Assembly (NCBI RefSeq): GCF_030407455.1
Contig: NZ_JASDDJ010000006.1
Span: 1 to 64,000, forward strand
Source of the DNA: Psychrobacter sp. 5A.1
Lineage (GTDB): Bacteria > Pseudomonadota > Gammaproteobacteria > Pseudomonadales > Moraxellaceae
DNA: 64,000 bases
Direction of reading: 5' to 3'
Shown: piece after piece, positions 56,507 through 64,000 of the stretch
Numbering within the stretch: position 1 is the stretch's first letter
Layout of the letters: each line of letters opens with the position of its first letter
Made by a program: the position numbers and the translations under genes
Notes under the pieces: generated by a model
The model's database searches: none
Told to the model about the DNA's origin: nothing
Seen by the model: the letters and a program-made list of their open reading frames with translations, nothing else

Positions 56507-57256
56507 ATGACGACACACAATATGTTAATCGCTCCTGATTTTTCGCCTGAGCGCTTTGCTGGCTGGCACATGTTCAATACGTTGATTCAAAAACGTGCCA
56601 ACCTAAACATGCATCTCAATATCCCTGCATCCCATGCTGAGCAAGAACAGGTCATTAATGCAGGTGACATTCAGGTCATTTACGCCAACCCTTTTGATGC
56701 AGCCACCCTCATCCGTGAGCAAGGCTACCGAGCCGTCGCTCGTCCTATCGGCAAGTCTGATGAGATGGTCATTGCGGCAGCAGCCAATAGCGATATCACT
56801 CGTTTAGAAGACATTCATGCTGGTGCGACTGTCGCCATGGCAGACAACCGAGATGTCAAACTGATTGGCTTACGTTTGCTAGAAGCTGTCGATATAGAAG
56901 AGTCTGATCTCACATGGGATGTGACCGAGACCTATCAAGCGGCGGCCCGTAAAGTCATCAAAGGTGATGCCCAAGCCGCGTTTTTCTTAGCAGAGATCTT
57001 CCACAGTTTCTCACGCTTGACCAAAACTCAGCTATCGGTGCTTATCGAAAGTGACTTGGCCGATATCAGCCATGTACTTCTTATCAAAGAAGGCTTCCCT
57101 GATGCGAAAATCTTTATGGATGCCATTCTCAATTTGCATAACGATGACGATGGCAAAGAAGCCTTGGCTGAGCTTGGTATGCCTCAAGGATTTGAGGCTA
57201 TGAATGAAGAAGATGCTGAATTTATGATTGATTTGATGCAGACGTTATTAGACTAA
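56507..57256 (+). CDS. PhnD-like solute-binding-fold protein without signal peptide
   Basis: A 249-residue protein resembling the periplasmic phosphonate/phosphite-binding (PhnD) family: GDIQVIYANPFDAATLIREQ, GYRAVARPIGKSDEMVIAAA, DIHAGATVAMADNRDVKLIG and AAARKVIKGDAQAAFFLAEI. It has no signal peptide or lipobox, so it is probably cytoplasmic, and there are no ABC permease or ATPase genes nearby. It may be a ligand sensor rather than a transporter part. Start coupled to the PAS gene (3-base gap). Confidence 0.78.
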   Translation: MTTHNMLIAPDFSPERFAGWHMFNTLIQKRANLNMHLNIPASHAEQEQVINAGDIQVIYANPFDAATLIREQGYRAVARPIGKSDEMVIAAAANSDITRLEDIHAGATVAMADNRDVKLIGLRLLEAVDIEESDLTWDVTETYQAAARKVIKGDAQAAFFLAEIFHSFSRLTKTQLSVLIESDLADISHVLLIKEGFPDAKIFMDAILNLHNDDDGKEALAELGMPQGFEAMNEEDAEFMIDLMQTLLD

Positions 57257-57347
57257 TTATTAGTCTATATGTTGCATCATTTTGCTTATTGAAGTCATAG
57301 CCTATTGAGGCTCGCTCGATAGGGACTATGACTTAGAAGGTACTATT

Positions 57348-57965
57348 ATGTCTGATTCAGAGCTTATCAAAGAAAACGAGAGAGTCGCACACCGAGTCTT
57401 TCGCTTTTACTCGCGTAAAGTATTTTTGGCACCCAACAACCGTCATTTTCATGAGCTGCGCATCAATGCAGCATTACTACTTCCTGAAAAAGAACCGCTA
57501 CAAGGTGCTGTTGCAGACTTTTTTTATGGCTGTTGGTTTGATATTCCTTACGATGTAAATAACCTATTTACCCGTATCAAGGACCGTTTGTACCCTCATA
57601 TCCAGCAAGGGTTTCTCGATTGTATTAGCAAAAAAAGATATGTTCAGCGCAATAGTATGCTGGCAACTCGCTGGAGCGTGCTTATATCGCCCTCTCTCAA
57701 TGAGCAAAATCAGCGGTTGCGTATCAGCAGCGATGATGCCAAAGAAATCGCTAAAGACATCACGGCTGAGCTAATGCAAGCGCGTGATGACAAAGATTGG
57801 GGAACGATTGAGCAAATCGAAAATGAGTTTTTTTCGCACTGTATTGCGCGTCATGATCGACTTGCCTTCTCTTTAGTATGGTTTCGCTTGGGCAAAAGTG
57901 ACTGGCAATTCGATGAGCGTTGGAACAACTGTCAACAACATCTTGATCAGACCGTCAAGACCTAA
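57348..57965 (+). CDS. Unknown protein of the Roadblock/PAS cluster (205 aa)
   Basis: Unrecognised. A mostly helical, soluble protein rich in Arg, Asp, Trp and Phe. Segments such as RINAALLLPEKEPLQGAVAD and RLYPHIQQGFLDCISKKRYV look like packed helices. It has two Cys and no membrane helix. It may be an effector or adaptor of the cluster. The gap from the PhnD-like gene is 91 bases. Confidence 0.7.
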   Translation: MSDSELIKENERVAHRVFRFYSRKVFLAPNNRHFHELRINAALLLPEKEPLQGAVADFFYGCWFDIPYDVNNLFTRIKDRLYPHIQQGFLDCISKKRYVQRNSMLATRWSVLISPSLNEQNQRLRISSDDAKEIAKDITAELMQARDDKDWGTIEQIENEFFSHCIARHDRLAFSLVWFRLGKSDWQFDERWNNCQQHLDQTVKT

Positions 57966-57994
57966 TTTATCGCCCATTTCTCACTTTCATCACA

Positions 57995-58621
57995 ATGGTA
58001 GCCGCTATGTCCTCTTACTTGAATGCTGATAAAACCTATCTCACCCTCACGCCAGCTGGTGTTTTTGAGGCGTTTTCACAAAACGAACCCACTGATAAGC
58101 AACAGGCACTACAGGATTTGTTGGCTTATGGGCAGACACTCCTCGCTGCTGATTGGCTACAGCGCTATTCTGATGAATGGCTACAAAGCTTTATAGAACA
58201 CGGTTGGATTGAAAAACTGTCTCTGTTTTTGCCAGCACCCAATTTGCCATTAGATCAGTTTTTGCCCTATGTGGTGGCGAGCTTATCTGGCAAACGCCGT
58301 GCTGCTATCGGTTCGGATGAAGGGTTTTGTTTGGCGCGGATTGGCTATAGTCAAGAAGAAGCGGATATGCTCAGTGTCGCGGCCGCTGACTTTTCGGGTT
58401 TTATGATACGCCAAAAGCAACGCGGCTGGGCAGTAGAAAGCCAAGCAATCTCGTTCTTTCAGCAAGTCGACTTACTCATTCCTGAGACCAGCTTTGTGTT
58501 TTTATGGATTGATGGTTCAGGCTATGTACTTATCATCGATGGAGAGCCTTTGACCAACAGTCGTGCCTTTGTAGAGCTGGTATGGGCGCTCAAAACATCT
58601 GGCTTAAGATTTCTGAATTGA
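57995..58621 (+). CDS. Unknown protein with divergent Roadblock-like C-terminal half (208 aa)
   Basis: No clear family. The first half is helical (QQALQDLLAYGQTLLAADWL, DEWLQSFIEHGWIEKLSLFL). The second half, from about 105, follows the Roadblock pattern: AAIGSDEGFCLARIGYSQEE, helix ADMLSVAAADFSGFMIRQKQ, then FVFLWIDGSGYVLIIDGEPL. That parallels SNDGLMIASALPTGVDEDRV of the first gene of the cluster. This is inference from pattern. Translation may start at Met1 or at Met5 (58007). Confidence 0.65.
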   Translation: MVAAMSSYLNADKTYLTLTPAGVFEAFSQNEPTDKQQALQDLLAYGQTLLAADWLQRYSDEWLQSFIEHGWIEKLSLFLPAPNLPLDQFLPYVVASLSGKRRAAIGSDEGFCLARIGYSQEEADMLSVAAADFSGFMIRQKQRGWAVESQAISFFQQVDLLIPETSFVFLWIDGSGYVLIIDGEPLTNSRAFVELVWALKTSGLRFLN

Positions 58622-59071
58622 TTCAGCCGAATCAGTTGATAGAGTGCTAAATACTATTCTTCCACACTACCCTTTCACGTTACCCTTCCGCATTGTCATG
58701 ATCGGCAGTGCGATTGTATGAATCCAAGCGCACTGCTCTTACGCATCCTATAGTCAAAGAAGTCTAAAACGGATACAAGGCAGCCGACTGCAGATTGTGC
58801 ATCCTTTCTGTCACCTACTGACGCTTGCTGATTTTGCGCAGCAATCACAATGCCTCCATAATTAACAACAACTTGCCAAGTTTTCGGTCATACTCCCCTT
58901 ACGCATGAAAACCTTTTTCTTGCCGTGTTTAAATCTCTACACATTCCAGCGTTTACACAAGACCATTTTATAAAACCTCCAAGATTTAAACCATCTCCTC
59001 CAACGTCATACCTTACTGAAATGGCAACCTCTGCCAAACTTTGCATTCTTGCTTATTTTTTAGGACAGTTT
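58622..59071. other. Gap with a diverged family 3 repeat
   Basis: About 450 bases. From 58749 (TATAGTCAAAGAAGTCTAAA, then ACAAGGCAGCCGACTGCAGA) it resembles family 3 (ACAAGGCAACCGAGTGCAGA). No gene seen; the upstream extension of the methyltransferase frame from 58925 is judged non-coding. Confidence 0.5.
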
Positions 59072-59752
59072 ATGACTTCGCTGACCACTGTGCGCGTGCG
59101 TTATCAAACGATTGAAATTGGCAATACCGACATCCATATTTGCACCTTACGTGACAACCAACAATTTAGCGACCCTGATGATGAGGCATTGAATCTGGGT
59201 ATTTGCTCTGCTTCTTGGCCGATGTTTGGGGTAATATGGCCGTCAAGCTTGGTACTGGCTAACCACATGCTCGATTACAATATTGCAGGCAAACGTATTT
59301 TGGAAGTGGGCTGCGGCATGGCACTATCCAGTCTGCTGCTCAACCATAGACATGCGGACATCACAGCGACCGACTATCATCCGACCGTTGAGTATTTCCT
59401 TGATAAAAATACCACGCTAAATAATAATAAAGAGATCAATTTTGAGCGTTTAGACTGGGCAGAAGACAATAGCCATCTGGGTAAGTTTGATATGATTATC
59501 GGCAGTGATTTGCTCTATGAAGATCAACACATTGATATCTTGGCTGAGTTTATAGTGCGTCATGCTATGCCCGCATGTGAGGTCATCGTGGTCGACCCTG
59601 GTCGCGGTCGCAAAAACAAACTGACCAATAAGATGACTGAGTTTGGTTTTAGTAGTACGCACATTAAGCCTGAGAATACCGCTTATCTAGATTTGCCTTT
59701 TAAGGGCCATATCTTGACGTTTTCTCGGGATAAAATGGGCCAAAACGAATAA
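59072..59752 (+). CDS. Class I SAM-dependent methyltransferase (METTL21/protein-Lys type)
   Basis: A 226-residue methyltransferase. ATG 59072 is preferred because TAGGACAG precedes it. SAM-binding motif I is RILEVGCGMALSSLL, motif II ITATDYHP, and the motif after strand 4 is KFDMIIGSDLLYEDQH. This GSDLLYE pattern, together with GVIWPSS before motif I, resembles the family-16 protein-lysine (METTL21, calmodulin-Lys) group, so a protein substrate is possible. Convergent with the GNAT gene at 59801-60358. Confidence 0.85.
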   Translation: MTSLTTVRVRYQTIEIGNTDIHICTLRDNQQFSDPDDEALNLGICSASWPMFGVIWPSSLVLANHMLDYNIAGKRILEVGCGMALSSLLLNHRHADITATDYHPTVEYFLDKNTTLNNNKEINFERLDWAEDNSHLGKFDMIIGSDLLYEDQHIDILAEFIVRHAMPACEVIVVDPGRGRKNKLTNKMTEFGFSSTHIKPENTAYLDLPFKGHILTFSRDKMGQNE

Positions 59753-59800
59753 AAGAGACAGAGCAGCTTTATAGTGTATTCCCTATATCCCTTGTCACTG

Positions 59801-60358
59801 CTAAATAATATCTTGCCACTGTTGACGGGTAATCTTGTACAGCACATGCTCAGCAAGCGGATGAGTCGCATTGAGCGCAGGATGATAGAAGTTATCTTGC
59901 GTATCAATCATACCAATACGCTGCATAATCAGTTGCGAACGTTTATTAATGACCGCCGTAAATGACACCACTTCCTCAAGCCCCAACTCAGTAAAGGCAA
60001 AATCCAAAGACGCACGAGCGGCTTCCGTGGCATACCTTTGCCCCCAATAGTCACTATGTAACCGCCAAGCAATCTCGACCGCAGGGGCAAATGACATGTC
60101 CGTATGCGTGTCATTCAAGCCAACAAAGCCGATAAAATGACCGCTATTTTCTTCACGATCTTTTAGGCCAATCGCCCAAAGCCCCCAGCCGTTATCCTGA
60201 ATAAGCTGTTGGCATTTATTGGCGATGATATCGCTTACTTTAGTGGTTAATAGCTTAGGAAAGTACCGCATAACTTCTGGGTTAGCATTGATCTCAGCAA
60301 AGCTCGCAAAGTCACTTGATTGCCACTGCCTCAGGTATAGACGTTCTGTTTCTATCAT
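59801..60358 (-). CDS. GNAT N-acetyltransferase, RimJ/RimL type
   Basis: A 185-residue acetyltransferase. It starts METERLYLRQWQSSDF-like (here MIETERLYLRQW), with a typical FAEINANPEVMRYFPKLLT segment. The acetyl-CoA site (Q/R-x-x-G-x-G/A) is around DYWGQRYATEAARASLDFAF. AVINKRSQLIMQRIGMI is the usual C-terminal segment. Substrate unknown: ribosomal-protein N-terminus or small molecule. A family 2 repeat begins 21 bases upstream of its start. Confidence 0.88.
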   Translation of the reverse strand: MIETERLYLRQWQSSDFASFAEINANPEVMRYFPKLLTTKVSDIIANKCQQLIQDNGWGLWAIGLKDREENSGHFIGFVGLNDTHTDMSFAPAVEIAWRLHSDYWGQRYATEAARASLDFAFTELGLEEVVSFTAVINKRSQLIMQRIGMIDTQDNFYHPALNATHPLAEHVLYKITRQQWQDII

Positions 60359-60379
60359 GTTCTACTGGCCCTACTAGTA

Positions 60380-60648
60380 TAGGGTCTGTTGAACATTCAA
60401 ATGTGGTGCTGGCAGTCACTATTTTTTAGACAATATGCAGTGAAATTTTTGACGCCTAGTCATTCTAGGTTAAACAATTTCGCCATATATTGGCAGAAAA
60501 TAGTACTGCCCTGAAAGGCTGATGCTAAAATCACCCCAAACGTTGTTGCAATCCTAGTTAAGGTCTCGACATTATCGTCGGCTTGCGCCTAATTTGGTGC
60601 AATTTTAGCAATCAGCAGCCCTAATATTTGAATGTTCAACAGACCCTA
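60380..60648. mobile_element. Family 2 MITE-like repeat (269 bp, inverted)
   Basis: Reverse orientation relative to 5998-6266 and 30190-30458. It matches the second of these at the sites checked. TA at both ends. Confidence 0.92.
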
Positions 60649-60727
60649 GTGTCGTGTGTCCATTTTATTCAAGATCGACCATATCATTTCATGAGGCTGT
60701 CGTGATAGCTTAAGCTTTTTTGATAGC

Positions 60728-61384
60728 TCAAGCTTTTGTAATAATGGTCTCTTCATCAAAGCGCGATTTAGTTAGTTCAGCATTAAAGTCGTCTTCACTA
60801 CGGTAGCCAAGCGCAACCATGGCAACGGCTGTATAGCCTTTACGACGCAAATCAAACTCTTCATCAAGTGCTTTTAAATCCGCCCCTTCCATCGGTACAG
60901 CATCGATACCTAAAGTCGCTGCACCTAGTAGCAGAGCGCCCATATTGAGATATAGCTGCTCTATCAACCAATGTGGCTCGTCTTTTTGCTCATAACGACG
61001 CATGTCCAAAAACATCTTGCGGACTTGATGCATTTGCTCTTTAAATTGTGGTTCCGCAAAACGGCCGTCAGCATCTTCTTTCTCTAGTATGGCATCTAAA
61101 AATGCATCATCAGCATAGACACGACTACAGAATACGATGACATGTGAAGCATTTTTTACCTTTGCCGTATTAAATCCATACATGCCATCCGTGCCTTTAG
61201 CGATTCGAGCTTTACCAGCCTCATCATCAGCAATGACAAAATGCCAAGGCTGAATATTGGTGCTCGAAGGACTGAGGCGCAAGATATCTTTTAAACTTTG
61301 AAAATCTTCTGCTGAGATTTTTTTATCAGTATCAAATACTTTGGTGCTATAACGCCAGTTCATTGCTTCGGTGATATTTTTCAT
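60728..61384 (-). CDS. Nitroreductase-family NAD(P)H oxidoreductase
   Basis: An FMN-dependent enzyme of the NfsB type (218 residues). The N-terminal RYSTKVFDTDKKISAEDF, SPSSTNIQPWHFVIADDEAG, and C-terminal GADLKALDEEFDLRRKGYTA blocks match NfsB/YdgI-like dihydropteridine or nitroreductases. Its natural substrate could be quinones, nitroaromatics or other electrophiles. TAGGAA lies before the ATG. It is monocistronic. Confidence 0.9.
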   Translation of the reverse strand: MKNITEAMNWRYSTKVFDTDKKISAEDFQSLKDILRLSPSSTNIQPWHFVIADDEAGKARIAKGTDGMYGFNTAKVKNASHVIVFCSRVYADDAFLDAILEKEDADGRFAEPQFKEQMHQVRKMFLDMRRYEQKDEPHWLIEQLYLNMGALLLGAATLGIDAVPMEGADLKALDEEFDLRRKGYTAVAMVALGYRSEDDFNAELTKSRFDEETIITKA

Positions 61385-61748
61385 TGATGGTTCCTATAAT
61401 AAGTATGAAAGGTTCATCGTCTCTTAGACGAGTTGACGCTTGGGTTATCGTTTTGACAAGGCCACTCTAAATGAAAACTAATCTTATTGCCATGAATGCT
61501 TGGTTAAGTATTCATGGGTTTTGTTATTGGTCAGTCAGCGTATTGCAATAACGCCTACTTTCTCATTGGTTATGATTACAATTAAGCTACCTAAGTCGTA
61601 ACGCAGAGTGCATTGTAATCAGTCAATCATTCTCTTAATATTGACTGACTTGCTCGTTAGCAAATCGGACTGTCTGGATAATTTTATCCGATATGCCAAT
61701 ATCTACAAGCCCCCAATAAAACATACATAATAATACCCGCGAGGAAAT
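61385..61748. other. Divergent intergenic region with an inverted repeat
   Basis: About 364 bases between divergent genes. CCATGAAT/ATTCATGG at 61490-61517 is a perfect 8-bp inverted repeat with 12-base spacer, which could be an operator or hairpin. No repeat-family member seen. Confidence 0.5.
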
Positions 61749-62402
61749 ATGAGCACATCAGAAAAACCACTCCGAATAGATATCGTCTCAGACGTCGTCT
61801 GCCCTTGGTGCGTCATCGGCTATCGCCAATTGGCAGCAGCACTTGAGCAAACCAATACCGCTCACACTATCCACTGGCATCCGTTTGAGCTAAACCCAAA
61901 CATGCCAAGCGAAGGTCAAAACCTACGTGAGCACATCATTGAAAAATATGGCTCGACCAAGCAAGAGTCAGATGATAGCCGAGTCAGAATGACTGAAGCT
62001 GGACAGGAAGTTGGCTTTGAATTTAATTTCAATGATGATACACGTATGCACAACACCTTTAATTTGCATCAGCTGCTACATTTCGCTGATCAACAAGGCC
62101 GCATGCATGAGCTAAAGCAAGCCTTGTTTGCCGCACATTTCACCAATAACAGAGACATCTCCGATATCAACGTGCTTGCCGATATTGCAGCAGAGACTGG
62201 TCTTGATCGTAGTGAATCATTGGCAGTGTTGGAAGGTCAGTTTTTTGCGAAAGAAGTGCGAACAGAAGAGCAGCATTGGCAACAGCAAGGCATTCAAAGT
62301 GTTCCGGCCATTATCTTTAATGAGCGTCATCTGGTTAGCGGTGCTCAAGGAGTTGAAAACTACATCAGTATCTTAGAGCAGTTGGCCAACATGACTGAGT
62401 AA
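61749..62402 (+). CDS. FrnE-like DsbA-family oxidoreductase
   Basis: A cytoplasmic DsbA-fold protein (217 residues, no signal peptide). The redox site is Cys18-Pro-Trp-Cys21 in DVVCPWCVIGYRQL. The family motif HWHPFELNPNMPSEG and the cis-Pro loop QSVPAIIFNERHLVSGAQ are typical of FrnE/2-hydroxychromene isomerase relatives. GAGG lies before the ATG. It is followed 44 bases later by the HAD gene, probably as an operon. Confidence 0.9.
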   Translation: MSTSEKPLRIDIVSDVVCPWCVIGYRQLAAALEQTNTAHTIHWHPFELNPNMPSEGQNLREHIIEKYGSTKQESDDSRVRMTEAGQEVGFEFNFNDDTRMHNTFNLHQLLHFADQQGRMHELKQALFAAHFTNNRDISDINVLADIAAETGLDRSESLAVLEGQFFAKEVRTEEQHWQQQGIQSVPAIIFNERHLVSGAQGVENYISILEQLANMTE

Positions 62403-62446
62403 ATTGTCTGCCATTATAAAAATATCACTCTCTAAAAGGACACGTT

Positions 62447-63142
62447 ATGTCTTCTGAACACTTTCCTTCAATTATCGTGTTTGATGTCAATGAAACACTG
62501 CTCGATATCGACACGCTAACGCCTTTATTCACCCGCGTCTTTGGCAAGCAAAGAGTGCTGCGAGAATGGTTTGCGCAGCTGGTGTTGTACTCGCAGACCA
62601 TGACTTTATCTGGCTTTTACACGCCTTTTGGCGAGCTGGCAGTTGGTGCATTGCAAATGGTTGCTGATATCAGACAAGTGACTTTGACAGACGACGATAT
62701 CAATGAGTTCAAAGAAATAATGAACGCGTTGCCTGCGCATCCTGATGCAGCGCCAGCACTGACTCGTTTGCGCGATGCAGGGTTTCGACTGGTCACACTA
62801 ACCAACTCAGCAAGCAGTGCGTCCCCAACGCCATTAGAAAAAGCTGGTCTCAGTCAATTCTTTGAGCAGCACTTTAGCATTGAGACTGTTGGCAAGTTCA
62901 AGCCAGCACCTGATACTTACCAATTGGTGGCTGATACGCTAGCCGTTGATACGTCAGATTTATGCCTTGTCGCCTGTCATCTCTGGGATACTATAGGCGC
63001 ACAAGCGGCTGGTTGTCGCGGTGCATTTTTGACCCGTCCTTACAATGCAATGCTGAACGCGCCCAATGTACCAGTTCCTGATTTGACCGCATCAGATTTA
63101 TCGACATTAGCGGATCTAATCATTAGCAAAAAGAATGCTTGA
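62447..63142 (+). CDS. HAD-family type II haloacid dehalogenase
   Basis: A 231-residue HAD hydrolase of the L-2-haloacid dehalogenase type. The nucleophile is Asp13 in VFDVNETLLD. Later motifs: TLTNSASSA (motif II), KFKPAPDTYQLVAD (motif III Lys) and CHLWDTIGAQAAGCRGAFLT (motif IV). Substrates of such proteins are often other than haloacids. AAGGA precedes the ATG. A terminator follows. Confidence 0.9.
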   Translation: MSSEHFPSIIVFDVNETLLDIDTLTPLFTRVFGKQRVLREWFAQLVLYSQTMTLSGFYTPFGELAVGALQMVADIRQVTLTDDDINEFKEIMNALPAHPDAAPALTRLRDAGFRLVTLTNSASSASPTPLEKAGLSQFFEQHFSIETVGKFKPAPDTYQLVADTLAVDTSDLCLVACHLWDTIGAQAAGCRGAFLTRPYNAMLNAPNVPVPDLTASDLSTLADLIISKKNA

Positions 63143-63178
63143 TACATTTAACCACTAAGCTATGTGTGAAAGTAACAT

Positions 63179-63217
63179 TAAAAAAAGGCCGCCTCAATAT
63201 CGAAGCAGCCTTTTTTA
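63179..63217. terminator. Bidirectional terminator
   Basis: AAAAAAGGCCGC/GCAGCCTTTTTT with one mismatch. It lies between convergent HAD and alcohol dehydrogenase genes. Confidence 0.82.
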
Positions 63218-63261
63218 ATAAAGTATTTCTAAGACAATAACGTCGTTACTGTCTTTATTGA

Positions 63262-64000
<739 letters not shown>

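Noticed and set aside
58925-59071. 49-residue N-terminal extension of the methyltransferase frame
   Set aside because: No ribosome-binding site, unlike ATG 59072, and no sequence resemblance to the family N-terminus.

Overview
The window reads as chromosome of a Psychrobacter-like member of the Moraxellaceae (Gammaproteobacteria). This is inferred from overall protein character, moderate GC, hut and trp gene order, and dense short palindromic repeats; no rRNA or tRNA gene was seen to confirm it. Most of the window is core metabolism on both strands, separated by non-coding gaps loaded with miniature transposon-like repeats.

Layout. 0-9 kb: tRNA hydroxylase MiaE, a run of four tiny acidic disordered proteins, polyphosphate kinase, MtgA transglycosylase, a thioredoxin-fold protein, a rhomboid protease and a MipA/OmpV-like porin. 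9.2-11.2 kb: an AT-rich three-gene accessory cassette (ribbon-helix-helix fusion protein, unknown, DUF4145) between two look-alike terminators. 11.2-14.5 kb: peroxiredoxin, FumC, 5-formyl-THF cyclo-ligase and a coupled small protein. 14.5-17.3 kb: a scrambled region with a frameshifted gene, a duplicated pseudogene fragment and membrane proteins of unknown role. 17.3-30 kb: Na+/H+ antiporter-type carrier, Lon, subtilisin-like protease, SodC, TopA. 30.6-36.8 kb: an iron block (tonB-exbB-exbD, PepSY membrane protein, TonB-dependent receptor) with two near-perfect Fur boxes. 37-39.6 kb: TrpR-family repressor, trpE, trpG. 40.6-44.2 kb: EamA exporter and a cystine-type ABC importer. 44.4-54.5 kb: histidine utilisation (hutC divergent from hutU, a YjiH-type membrane protein, hutH, hutG, hutI) followed by gdhA, so histidine is converted to glutamate and then linked to central nitrogen metabolism. 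55.5-58.6 kb: a five-gene same-strand cluster (Roadblock/LC7, PAS, PhnD-like, two unknowns) of no known function; it is the best candidate here for an undescribed system. 58.9-64 kb: methyltransferase, GNAT, nitroreductase, FrnE/DsbA, HAD dehalogenase and the C-terminal part of class III alcohol dehydrogenase.

Repeats. Family 1 is a 174-bp element (TIR TAGGGCGTGTC..., TA at both ends) with six intact copies and many decayed ones. Family 2 is a 269-bp element (TIR TAGGGTCTGTTGAACATTCA) with three near-identical copies. Family 3 is a 107-bp element beginning TATAGTC. None encodes a transposase and no transposase gene is present, so all would need an enzyme supplied in trans. They touch several genes: one ends directly at a start codon (16784), one lies next to the hutH start, and one terminal repeat supplies the stop codon of a small gene (2224-2394).
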